Of a stretch of 64,000 bases of DNA, positions 8,460 through 16,642 are shown one piece after another (position 1 is the first letter of the stretch; the number at the start of each line of letters is the position of its first letter). Below the pieces are notes generated by a model. That model was not told the DNA's origin. It was given only the letters and a program-made list of their open reading frames with translations, and did no database searches. Position numbers and translations under genes: made by a program. Origin of the DNA: Candidatus Eisenbacteria bacterium (lineage in GTDB: Bacteria > Eisenbacteria > RBG-16-71-46 > SZUA-252); the NCBI GenBank assembly GCA_005893305.1, contig VBOZ01000010.1, positions 165,303 through 229,302 on the forward strand. Direction: 5' to 3'.

Positions 8460-10031
8460 ATGCTCGCGCGCGTCTGGAGCTGCGCGACCGTCGGTATCGA
8501 GGGGCATTTCGTCGAGGTCGAGGCGGACCTCGGCGTGGGTCTCCCCACCTTCACGATCGTGGGCCTGCCGGACGCCGCCGTCCGCGAGAGCCGCGAGCGC
8601 GTGCTCGCGGCGGTGCGCAACTGCGGCTTCGAATTCCCGACGCGGAAGATCACGATCAATCTGGCCCCGGCGCACGTGCGGAAGGAAGGGGCGCGGTTCG
8701 ACCTTCCGATCGCCGTGGCGCTCCTTCTGGCGTCGGGTCAGATCCCACGCGGGAGGCCGGTCGAGGAAGGGATCTTCGTCGGGGAGCTGGCGCTCGACGG
8801 CACGCTCCGCGGCGTTCGAGGGATTCTCGCCGTCATGGCGGCCGCGCGTCGCGAGGGTCGGGGCCCGGTCTGGGTTCCGATCGACAACGCTGCCGAAGCG
8901 CGCGCGCTCCCGGATGTCCCGATCGAGCCGATCGAATCGCTCGCGGCGCTCCGGGGCGATGAGACGATGGGCGGGGGATTGCGCCCGCGCCGAGCGGCGC
9001 GCCACGCGGGGGATCGACCGGCGTCGGCACACTCGGCCGAGGTGGCGGCGGTGTCCTCCGACGCGCCGCCGCCCGATCTAGGCGAGGTGCGCGGCCAAGG
9101 CCTCGCCCGGCGCGCGCTCGAGATCGCCGCGGCCGGAGGGCACAACCTGCTCCTCGTCGGACCGCCCGGCGCGGGGAAGACGATGCTCGCGCGCCGCCTC
9201 CCCGGGATCCTTCCTCCGCTGGCGGCGGATCACGCGGTCGAGGTCACCACCATCCATTCCGTGGCCGGACGCCTCCCGCCCGGCGCGGGGCTGATCCGGC
9301 TCCCTCCGTTTCGCGCGCCGCACCACACGATCTCGCCCGCCGGGCTGATCGGCGGCGGTCGCGGGCCGTATCCGGGGGAGGCGAGCCTGGCGCACCGCGG
9401 CGTGCTCTTCCTCGATGAGCTGCCCGAGTTCGCCCGAAACTCCCTGGAAGCGCTCCGCCAGCCGATCGAGGAAGGGGTCGTGACCGTGACCCGCGTGGGC
9501 GGATCGGTGACCTTCCCCTCCGCTTTTTCTCTCGTCGCGGCGATGAATCCCTGCCCGTGCGGCTTCCGCGGCGATCCGCGGCGCGCCTGCCGCTGCGCGC
9601 CCGACGCGGTCGCGCGCTATTGGTCCAAGGTGTCGGGCCCGATGCTCGATCGAATCGATCTGATCCTCGAGGTGCCGGCCGTTCCCATGGACGATCTCTT
9701 CGCCCTGGAACTGGCCGAGCGATCGGAGGCGGTTCGCGGGCGGGTTGTTCGCGCGCGCGCCGCGGCGGTTCTGCGGACTCCATTCGAGGGGAGAAACGCG
9801 TCGCTTACGGCAAGCGAGTTGGGCAGGGTCGCGCCCCTCGACGCGGGCACCCGGCTTCTCCTCAGGCACGCCGCCGAGACGCTTCGGGTCACGGCTCGTG
9901 GCGTCATTCGGGTGCGTCGCGTGGCCCGGACGATCGCCGATCTGGCGGGCTCGCAGGCCGTGCGCCCCGAGCACGTGGCGGAGGCTCTGCAATACCGGAT
10001 GCCTGCCGGGGTCCTGCAAGGCGGCGGCTAG
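8460..10031 (+). CDS. comM: ComM/YifB family Mg-chelatase-like AAA+ ATPase
   Basis: AAA+ ATPase of 523 residues, the usual length. ComM acts in natural transformation as a hexameric helicase that promotes branch migration during recombination. The N-terminal Lon-like ChlI domain (residues 1-165) carries the family signature FTIVGLPDAAVRESRERV. Walker A GPPGAGKT is at 234-241, Walker B VLFLDELPEF at 315-324, and the arginine-rich sensor region and C-terminal lid domain follow. A linker at about 170-207 is longer and more Ala/Arg-rich than usual. It ends four bases inside the convergent dienelactone hydrolase gene. The type IV pilin genes at 48730-53854 are compatible with DNA uptake, but no uptake-specific gene is in view. 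Confidence 0.88.
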   Translation: MLARVWSCATVGIEGHFVEVEADLGVGLPTFTIVGLPDAAVRESRERVLAAVRNCGFEFPTRKITINLAPAHVRKEGARFDLPIAVALLLASGQIPRGRPVEEGIFVGELALDGTLRGVRGILAVMAAARREGRGPVWVPIDNAAEARALPDVPIEPIESLAALRGDETMGGGLRPRRAARHAGDRPASAHSAEVAAVSSDAPPPDLGEVRGQGLARRALEIAAAGGHNLLLVGPPGAGKTMLARRLPGILPPLAADHAVEVTTIHSVAGRLPPGAGLIRLPPFRAPHHTISPAGLIGGGRGPYPGEASLAHRGVLFLDELPEFARNSLEALRQPIEEGVVTVTRVGGSVTFPSAFSLVAAMNPCPCGFRGDPRRACRCAPDAVARYWSKVSGPMLDRIDLILEVPAVPMDDLFALELAERSEAVRGRVVRARAAAVLRTPFEGRNASLTASELGRVAPLDAGTRLLLRHAAETLRVTARGVIRVRRVARTIADLAGSQAVRPEHVAEALQYRMPAGVLQGGG

Positions 10032-10675
10032 GTAAAGGGGCGCCTCAGGAACGCCAGGGTTCGATCCCACGCCAGGCTCGCCGCCGCCCGGTTGAATGCA
10101 TTCGGGCGGTCAGGCTCAAAGAACCAGTGTCCCGTGCCCGCGTAACGGTGGAACGTGGCCGGCCGGCCGGCACGACGCAGGGCTGCCTCCAGCTTGTCGA
10201 CCTCGGATTGCGGCTCAAACTCATCGGTCTCCGCAAAGTGACCGAGGTAGTCAGCCCTCGAGCGGCTGTAGTCGGCGGGCCCGGTCCCGTAGAAGACGGT
10301 CACGGAACGGATGTGCTCGGGATCGGTAGCCGAGAGATCCAGCGCGAAGTAGGCCCCCAGCGAGAAGCCGATCACCGCGAGCCCATGGTTGGCCCGGCCG
10401 GCGCGTTCGCAGAGAAACCGTGTCGCGTCCGCGATGTCCGCCTTGGCCAGGTTGGCGTCGAGCGCATTGCTGAGGGCTACCGCGTCGGGAATCCTGTCCG
10501 CGATCTTGCCGTGATAGAGGTCCGGGGCGAAGCTGACGAAACCGGATTCGGCCAGCCGCTTGCAGAAAGCCTTCATCGTGTTGTTCAGCCCCCACCAGGC
10601 GTGGAGAACCAGGACACCGCTGCCTTCGCCGCCGGGCGGAACGGCGAGGTAGCCGTTAGGTTGGGTAGGTTTCAT
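10028..10675 (-). CDS. Dienelactone hydrolase family protein
   Basis: Alpha/beta-hydrolase of 215 residues. Motifs: an oxyanion-hole region VLVLHAWWGLN near residue 25, the nucleophile elbow G-F-S-L-G with Ser rather than the Cys of true dienelactone hydrolases, an Asp in the DEFEP region, and the catalytic His in YAGTGHWFFEPDR near the C-terminus. I start at the ATG at 10675 because GAGGAG sits six bases upstream; an ATG at 10681 abuts that site directly. It lies 66 bases behind pelG on the same strand and may be read through from the Pel-like operon, though a link in function is not evident. Substrate unknown; an esterase role is likely. Confidence 0.8.
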   Translation of the reverse strand: MKPTQPNGYLAVPPGGEGSGVLVLHAWWGLNNTMKAFCKRLAESGFVSFAPDLYHGKIADRIPDAVALSNALDANLAKADIADATRFLCERAGRANHGLAVIGFSLGAYFALDLSATDPEHIRSVTVFYGTGPADYSRSRADYLGHFAETDEFEPQSEVDKLEAALRRAGRPATFHRYAGTGHWFFEPDRPNAFNRAAASLAWDRTLAFLRRPFT

Positions 10676-10741
10676 TCGCATCTCCTCGATTTGCGTGTCG
10701 AGCCGTGCGCTCTCACGGGTCCCAAGCCCTACTCCAGGGCG

Positions 10742-12127
10742 CTAGCGAATGGGCTGCCGTCGTTCCGCTCTTCCCCTCCGTTCCGCGCCAAACGGCTGAC
10801 CGAGCAGCGTGTGCTTCAGCACCGCGCGTAGCCCGCGAAATACGCGGTGCCAGGTCAGGACCGCGCCGAGGTAGCAGCCCAGCAGCGTTCCGACACTCGG
10901 CGGTAGCCCTGACCGCGATGCCGCCACGGTGAACGCCGCGACCCCCAGGAAGACGCCCGTTGCGGCAAGGCAAGCCTCGCGCCGGAGGTCGAAGTAGTAG
11001 AGGAGAATGAGTCCGAGCAGGCCGAGGGCTTGCGCGCCGGCCGCGACGAGAAGGAGCCGGTAGGGCAGGATCGCGCCGGGCGGCAGCCCCAGCCAACGAG
11101 CCAAAGGCTCGGCCGCGAGCAGGAGGAACCCAGTCACCCCTCCCTGGACCGATGCGGCGCCGCGGAGCAGCCGTGCCGCCTCGTCCACGAGCGCTCGGCC
11201 GCCGCGACGAAGCTCCATGAGAGATGCCCCCTCCTCCAGGGAAAGGTAGAACCCCTGAAAGCGCCGGTGAAACGTCGTCTCGACCTCCACGAAAATCCAC
11301 GCCAGGCAAGGGATTGTCGAGAACCACGCGATGGTCGACGCCCCGGCGTGAAACGCGGCCGCCTCGCCGCCGACCAGGGTCCAGGCGATGAGCTTGTCGA
11401 CCCACAGCGAAGCGTTGAAAGCGAGTCCTGCCCCCGCGAGCGCCGCGTAGTCGCGAAACGCGGGCAGGAGCCTGGCTCTCTCGTCGGCCTCATCCGGCAG
11501 TGCCCGGAAGATGCCGACGAGCAGGATCACGAGCGTGAGGGTCTGCCCCGAGATCAGCCCGAAGAGGTATTCCGGAAGGCCGAGGCCGGCCACGGCAACG
11601 AGAAGGGCCGCCAGGAAGAAGCTCAACGCCCATCCGGCTCCCACGGCGCCGAGCACGAGGCCGGGAGAACAGAGCCCGTTGCCCACCGACAACGCGGTCC
11701 ACTGGGCGCCGACGGCCGCCGAAAGAGCCGCGCCCCACAGGATGATGCGAAGAGGCAGGTCCAAGGCGAGGAGCGTGAGGCCGGCGGCGACGACGCAGAT
11801 GACAAACGTCGCGGCGAGTCCGCGACAGAAAGGAGCAGCGATTGCCCAAAGGTGCCTCTCGTACAGGCGATCCGCGGCGTAGCGGGAGACCACGATCTGG
11901 ACCGGTCCGGCCACGAGCAGCGCGACGGCGTAGGCGACGTTCACCACGATTCCGCCGGTGGCCAGATCGGCCCGGTCGCGGCCGATGACCGCCGGCAGCG
12001 AGATGAGCACCGCCGTGGTCAGCACCCACGGCAAGGCCATGACGGCCGCGCCCGTCGCGTAGGCGGCGGCCGCTCCGGAAATTCCTCGATGGATCAGGCG
12101 CTCGAGGCGCCAGCCGATGCCGGCCAT
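10742..12127 (-). CDS. pelG: PelG-like exopolysaccharide inner-membrane transporter
   Basis: Polytopic inner-membrane protein of 461 residues, close to PelG of Pseudomonas (about 456). PelG is the MOP/flippase-like subunit that, with PelD, PelE and PelF, makes and moves the Pel polymer across the inner membrane. Roughly twelve hydrophobic segments are visible, with family-typical stretches in the first quarter (GAAVMALPWVLTT) and middle (HAGASTIAWFSTIPCLAWI, ETTFHRRFQGFY). The start at 12127 reads MAGIGWRLERL; it lies 33 bases inside pelF, implying translational coupling. Last core gene of the operon. Confidence 0.87.
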   Translation of the reverse strand: MAGIGWRLERLIHRGISGAAAAYATGAAVMALPWVLTTAVLISLPAVIGRDRADLATGGIVVNVAYAVALLVAGPVQIVVSRYAADRLYERHLWAIAAPFCRGLAATFVICVVAAGLTLLALDLPLRIILWGAALSAAVGAQWTALSVGNGLCSPGLVLGAVGAGWALSFFLAALLVAVAGLGLPEYLFGLISGQTLTLVILLVGIFRALPDEADERARLLPAFRDYAALAGAGLAFNASLWVDKLIAWTLVGGEAAAFHAGASTIAWFSTIPCLAWIFVEVETTFHRRFQGFYLSLEEGASLMELRRGGRALVDEAARLLRGAASVQGGVTGFLLLAAEPLARWLGLPPGAILPYRLLLVAAGAQALGLLGLILLYYFDLRREACLAATGVFLGVAAFTVAASRSGLPPSVGTLLGCYLGAVLTWHRVFRGLRAVLKHTLLGQPFGAERRGRAERRQPIR

Positions 12128-13701
12128 GGTCCGGCCCTGTAGAGTGCCCGGTACGTCGAGACGGTCGCGTTCTTCCGGTAGTACACGGCCACGCGCCGCT
12201 GACCGGCCGCCCCCATGAGACGCCGCAGCTCGGGATCCAGGGCAAGTCGAGCGATCGCCGCCGCGGTCTCCTCGGGCGCGGCGAGCCGCGTCACGATACC
12301 GCTCGGGCCGATGCGTCGATCGGCGCCGGTCCGCCCCTCGAGGAGATCGCGACAGGCGCCGACGTCGGAAGCAACGACCGGAATCCCCGCGGCGTTGGCC
12401 TCCAGAATGACAAGCGGCTGTCCTTCGCTGAAGCTGGTGAGGACCACGATGTCGATCGCGGGGTAGATGCGCTCGATCGGCCGCGCCTCTTCGAAGCGGA
12501 TCACATCCGCGAGGCCGAGCTTCGCCACGAGGCGGCGGCACCGCCGGACGTACCTCGGGTCCTCCTCGATCGGACCGATGATGCGCACATCCAGCTCGAC
12601 GGCGCGGAGCGCCAGGAAGCACGCACGGATGAGGGTGACCACGTCCTTGATCGGCACCAGTCGGCCAACAAAGCCGACCCTCACCGGGCTCCGCTCCGCG
12701 GCTTGGGACGGCCGCCCGCCGACGCGCGATTGGAACTCTTCGAGGTCGATCCCGTTGGGGACGACGAGCGTCCTGCCGGCCGGGGCGCCGTCGGCGATCT
12801 GCCTCTTCCGGCTGCCATCGGACAGCGAGACGACGCTCGAGGCCCGCGTGTACGCGCATCGTGCCAGGGCGCGAAAGAACTGGACCCACATCTTGCGCAA
12901 AGCCGAGGCCGTCGCGCTGTCGATCGCTCCGTCGGTTCCGTTCCAGCGCCGGCTGTCACGGGTTCCGCGGAACCAGGCGGCCTGGTCCAGCTCGAGCTTC
13001 CGCTCGCGCGTGTAGATTCCGTGCTCGGTCAGAAGGAATGGCCGGCCGGTCCGGTGGCTCCACACGGCCGCCAGGATCCCGGCGTAGCCGGTGCAGAGCG
13101 CGTGATACGTGGCCGCGGCCGGCGGCTCGGCGCCGAGCAGGCGCACGAGCGGCATGTTCATGGAGCGGAAGTGCCAGAAGAAATCCAGGAACGAAGCGTC
13201 CGGAGCCAGCCGCTCGCAGAGCTCCGTCATCAGCTCAAACGATGCCCGGCCGTGGAGAAAGGCGCCGACCGACAGATCGTCGGCGGCGAGGTCGTCCAGC
13301 AGTGACGAGTCGGCGTGATCCTCGAGATGCAGCCGGCGGATGCCGTGAAGGACGCGGGAGGACCGCAGTACATCGGCGTGGCGGCGACGCTCGGCACGAG
13401 CCGCCCGCACCAGGGCGGCGGCATCGTTGCCGCGCGCCAGCGGCTCGCGACAATAGAGGTCCGTCAAGCTGACCACGTTGGCCGGCAGCGAATAGACGGA
13501 CCGGGTGTAGGTCCCTCGGTCGGGGGCAACGTGCACCAGAGCGAATCGGAGGTCCGGGAGGCTTGCGATCAGATCGTGGACCCACGCCGACACGCCGCCC
13601 TTCACGTACGGGTACGTCCCTTCCAGCACGAGGCAGACGTCCGCCGGCGCGGTGGCATTCTGGCCGTCAACCGGGGCCGGCTCGGATCTCGTCGGGATCA
13701 A
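12094..13701 (-). CDS. pelF: PelF-like GT4 glycosyltransferase
   Basis: Cytosolic retaining glycosyltransferase that polymerises the Pel polysaccharide from UDP-sugar donors. 535 residues, normal for PelF. The hallmark LEGTYPYVKGGVSAWVHD occurs at residues 26-43. The second Rossmann half has GFVGRLVPIKDV and the E-x7-E donor-binding region (TSFSEGQPLVILEANAAG). It overlaps the preceding PelE-like gene by four bases and pelG by 34, so the set is tightly coupled. PelF is the most recognisable member of this operon and fixes its identity as Pel-like. Confidence 0.93.
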   Translation of the reverse strand: MIPTRSEPAPVDGQNATAPADVCLVLEGTYPYVKGGVSAWVHDLIASLPDLRFALVHVAPDRGTYTRSVYSLPANVVSLTDLYCREPLARGNDAAALVRAARAERRRHADVLRSSRVLHGIRRLHLEDHADSSLLDDLAADDLSVGAFLHGRASFELMTELCERLAPDASFLDFFWHFRSMNMPLVRLLGAEPPAAATYHALCTGYAGILAAVWSHRTGRPFLLTEHGIYTRERKLELDQAAWFRGTRDSRRWNGTDGAIDSATASALRKMWVQFFRALARCAYTRASSVVSLSDGSRKRQIADGAPAGRTLVVPNGIDLEEFQSRVGGRPSQAAERSPVRVGFVGRLVPIKDVVTLIRACFLALRAVELDVRIIGPIEEDPRYVRRCRRLVAKLGLADVIRFEEARPIERIYPAIDIVVLTSFSEGQPLVILEANAAGIPVVASDVGACRDLLEGRTGADRRIGPSGIVTRLAAPEETAAAIARLALDPELRRLMGAAGQRRVAVYYRKNATVSTYRALYRAGPWPASAGASSA

Positions 13702-14324
13702 GGTTGGCCCGCCTGACGTTCGGCGCGCTCGCCGATCTCGTCCAGCACCAGCGCGGCGGACAGGGCCAGATCGGGATCACGACCCGACGCTGCCCGGCGC
13801 AGCAGGGCGATCGCCCCCCGGTCGCCGCGTCGCGAAAGCGTGGATAGCGCGGCGCGGCGCTGTTCGTCGTCGCCGGAGTCCAACGCGTCGTAGGGCGAAA
13901 GCGAGTCGCGGAGGCGTTCCATCGCGGCCACGGTGAGCTCGGGTCGCCGGCGCGCCTTCCTGCGACGGCCAGCCGTGGTGGTGCCGCGTCCGCTCGTAAA
14001 GATCGCCGCGGCGGCCACCGCGGCTCCGACGCAAGGGACGGTCAGCAATGCCGCAGCGCAGAGCCACCGTCGGCTGGGCCGTGCGTAGGGCATGCCGGAC
14101 AGGAGCAGGACCGCCGTCGCGTGCAAGACCGCCGCCGCGGAGCCCTCCAACAAGGGCGAGAGCGGTGCGCCGAAGAGCAGGATTCCGGCCGCGACGGCAT
14201 CGATCGCGACGCACGAGGCAAGCAGCGCGGCGCCGCGCTGGGGTTCCTCGCGCTCCTGGGACGCGGTCGCTCCGATCGCCGGTAGAGCCGCGATCGCTCG
14301 AATCGTCCGCACCGGGGCGATCAT
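13698..14324 (-). CDS. pelE: PelE-like inner-membrane protein
   Basis: Membrane protein of 208 residues placed where pelE belongs, between the PelD-like and PelF genes, with four-base ATGA-type overlaps at both ends. Residues 1-25 are basic/amphipathic; two or three hydrophobic segments follow (around 30-55, 57-75 and 80-100), then a basic RRRKARRR stretch and a C-terminal soluble helical-repeat domain (RRAALSTLSRRGDRGAIALL). Pseudomonas PelE is longer (about 330 residues, two TM segments plus TPRs). Assignment rests on position and topology more than on motifs. Confidence 0.6.
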   Translation of the reverse strand: MIAPVRTIRAIAALPAIGATASQEREEPQRGAALLASCVAIDAVAAGILLFGAPLSPLLEGSAAAVLHATAVLLLSGMPYARPSRRWLCAAALLTVPCVGAAVAAAAIFTSGRGTTTAGRRRKARRRPELTVAAMERLRDSLSPYDALDSGDDEQRRAALSTLSRRGDRGAIALLRRAASGRDPDLALSAALVLDEIGERAERQAGQP

Positions 14325-15190
14325 TCGTGCCTCCGCGCGTGGCCGTTCGCCCCGCTCGGGCGCGATCGACCGATGGCGATGGCCGGCGCACACCACGAGG
14401 CGATGACCTCGAGATCGTGTGCCGTCGCCTCGTCCGGCCCGGATCGAGGGATCCCCCAAAGGGCGATGACCCCGATCCGGTCGTTCCCGCTGAGAATCGG
14501 CACGGTCAGATCGGCGTCGCGAAGCGCCAGCGGCGTGAGCGCTTCGGGCCCCCTCGCGTCCCGAACGGCCAGGAGCCGCTGGTATCCGTTCCTGCCCACC
14601 TTGACCGCCGCGGCGGAGGCTTCGGTCCGCGCGAGCGCAAGGTCGGCTGCCCCTTCGGCGGCGGCGATCGGATCCGTTCCATCCAGGCCTGCGGCGACTT
14701 CGCGCAGAAAGGAAATGGAGGTCGACGTGCGATCGACCCGCGCGCGAAGCGTCGCGACAACATCGCGAAGGGTCTCGTTCTTCGTTTCGGCCTCGGAGGC
14801 TCGGCTGGAAGCCGTGGAAAGCCGCTCACGAAGCTCCGTCTGGGTTCGCAAATGCCACGAGGCCACCCAGGAAACCGCGAGGCACGCGGCGAACGCGATC
14901 AGATTGGGTCCCGAGTCGAGGCGGCTCCACGCGGTCACGAGCCCGGTGCCCGCGACAGCCGTTCCGACTCCGCCGGCGCATGCGGCCGCGATCAGGCCCG
15001 GATAGAGCCCGCCGCTGCCGTATCGCGAGGCCAGGACGAGCACGACGATCCAGCCCGGGTGCGGCTCGAGGACGGTGCCGGCACGCGCTGCCAAAAGCTC
15101 GGGGAGGAAGGCGAGAGCGGCCGCGAGCCAGAGCGCGTCTATGGCGCGCCTCCTCAGCGTGGGCCGAATCTGACGAAGGGGTTGTCTCAC
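14321..15190 (-). CDS. pelD: PelD-like membrane protein with GAF domain but no GGDEF
   Basis: Inner-membrane protein of 289 residues in the pelD position. Hydrophobic segments lie at about 15-35, 40-58, 60-85 and 95-115, then a coiled-coil linker rich in Glu/Arg (SRASEAETKNETLRDVV) and a GAF-like domain to the C-terminus (LTVPILSGNDRIGVIALWG). Pseudomonas PelD is about 455 residues and ends in a degenerate GGDEF domain that binds c-di-GMP; this protein stops after GAF. I prefer the GTG at 15190, with AAGGAG at 15197-15202; an ATG at 15214 would overlap the upstream stop by 14 bases and lacks a ribosome site. Confidence 0.65.
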   Translation of the reverse strand: MRQPLRQIRPTLRRRAIDALWLAAALAFLPELLAARAGTVLEPHPGWIVVLVLASRYGSGGLYPGLIAAACAGGVGTAVAGTGLVTAWSRLDSGPNLIAFAACLAVSWVASWHLRTQTELRERLSTASSRASEAETKNETLRDVVATLRARVDRTSTSISFLREVAAGLDGTDPIAAAEGAADLALARTEASAAAVKVGRNGYQRLLAVRDARGPEALTPLALRDADLTVPILSGNDRIGVIALWGIPRSGPDEATAHDLEVIASWCAPAIAIGRSRPSGANGHARRHE

Positions 15191-15200
15191 GATCCGCTCC

Positions 15201-16640
15201 TTAGCGATCAACATGGAAGCTCAACCATCCTTCCCGGCGTTGTCCGACGAGCCCGCTGGCCACCTCGGTGGCCCCCTCGTACCCCAGCGCGAACCGGGTC
15301 CAGGGCGTCGGCGCCCAGACGAGGCTCCCTCCGGTCCTCCACGCACGGGCCTCGCGCGCGGAGTCGTGGGCAAGACCCGTGCGCAGCTCCAGCCCCAAGT
15401 TGCCTCCCGGCGACGCGACGGTCAGGGCGGCCGAAGCCTCGTCGACCGAGCCGCGCGGGACGAGCCCGATGACCGAAGCGAACTCGGGCGTCGTGCGCGT
15501 GGACATGTCGTAGTGCCGGTAGGCAACCGTCATGGCCGACGAGAGCGTCGTGGGCGCGATCAGCGCCTCGTCCAGCATCTCGCCCCGCACGGCGGCGCCC
15601 GGTTGCCTCCACAGGACGAAGTCGGCGCCGGCGATCCACAGCGACTGCCAGGCCTTGGGGCGGCGCGTCGAGCGGGGATCCGCGTCCAGGACCGAAAGCT
15701 CTCGCCCTCGTCCGCCGGCCTGGAGGAGCAGGCGGCGGGAGAACAGGTGCGAATACAGGTGACCCTCCGCGGCCGTGGTCCGCCCTCCGCGAAGCACCGT
15801 GATCGCAGCCTCGTCCCAGGGGGTTTCGAGCTCGCCTCTCGCCTCGGCTTCGAATGTCCGTCCGAGAGGCGCCCGCCCCGCGACCGCTCCCCCGACGCCG
15901 AGGTCCTTTCGCGCGGCGCCCCGAGGTGTGACCACGTGGAGGCGCGGACCGAGCGCCAACGACGCGCCGGCCGCGTTCCGCTGCACGAACGTCAGCGCGA
16001 GCACGTCGGACGCCGCTTTCGCGGGGTTGGTCCTTCCGTCCGCGGCGTAGTGAGTGCCCAGGAGAGCCAGGTGGCGGCGCGAGCCGAAGGGAACCGCGGC
16101 GCCGGCCTGGACGCATGAAGCCTCCGCGTCCGGATCGGACATCACCGAGAGCGGCGCCCCGACCTCCAGGGCGGTCCGGCCGTTCATCCGCTCGATCGCC
16201 GCGTCGAGCCCCGGAGGTGGACTGCCCGCGCTCAGCTCCCGCGCGCGGCGGTACGCCCGAAGCGCCTCGCCTTCCTCTCCTGAGCGCTCGAGAACCCGTC
16301 CATAGTCGGCCTGGATGCGCGAGTCGTCGGGAAACTTCGCGGCGAGTGCGGACCGGACCCGACGCTCGCCCTTGAGGTCGCCCATCGATTCGAGGGCGAA
16401 CGCGAGCATCTCGTTCGCCCTGCGATTCGACGGATCGACCGCCAAGACGCGACGGAGCATGGCCGCGGCCGGTTCGAACGCCCGCGCCTGGATCATGGCC
16501 TCTGCCCGCTCCAGCGTGGCGGCCGAGGCGGACGGCGCCTCCGCAGAGGCCCGTCCGCCCGCCGCGATCAACGCGAGAGCAAGTGCCGCAATGGCTAGCC
16601 AGCCGCGACCGAAATGCCGCACCGGTCCCGTGAGCGGCAT
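15201..16640 (-). CDS. PelB-like TPR plus outer-membrane beta-barrel protein
   Basis: Outer-membrane protein of 479 residues, likely the export channel of the Pel-like system. It has an uncleaved or signal-type N-terminus (WLAIAALALALIAAGGRASAEA), TPR units from about residue 40 to 150 (AAAMLRRVLAVDPSNRRANE), and from about 170 on alternating amphipathic strands ending in an aromatic-rich last strand (REGWLSFHVDR), the form of a 16-strand barrel. Pseudomonas PelB has the same TPR-then-barrel order but is much larger (about 1200 residues) with many more TPRs. No PelC-like lipoprotein gene is present. It starts two bases after the deacetylase stop codon. Function inferred from architecture and synteny. 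Confidence 0.65.
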   Translation of the reverse strand: MPLTGPVRHFGRGWLAIAALALALIAAGGRASAEAPSASAATLERAEAMIQARAFEPAAAMLRRVLAVDPSNRRANEMLAFALESMGDLKGERRVRSALAAKFPDDSRIQADYGRVLERSGEEGEALRAYRRARELSAGSPPPGLDAAIERMNGRTALEVGAPLSVMSDPDAEASCVQAGAAVPFGSRRHLALLGTHYAADGRTNPAKAASDVLALTFVQRNAAGASLALGPRLHVVTPRGAARKDLGVGGAVAGRAPLGRTFEAEARGELETPWDEAAITVLRGGRTTAAEGHLYSHLFSRRLLLQAGGRGRELSVLDADPRSTRRPKAWQSLWIAGADFVLWRQPGAAVRGEMLDEALIAPTTLSSAMTVAYRHYDMSTRTTPEFASVIGLVPRGSVDEASAALTVASPGGNLGLELRTGLAHDSAREARAWRTGGSLVWAPTPWTRFALGYEGATEVASGLVGQRREGWLSFHVDR

Positions 16641-16642
16641 GG

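Noticed and set aside
10028..10675. Dienelactone hydrolase as the missing PelA-type hydrolase
   Set aside because: It is a small cytosolic alpha/beta-hydrolase without signal peptide; its placement behind pelG is the only link.
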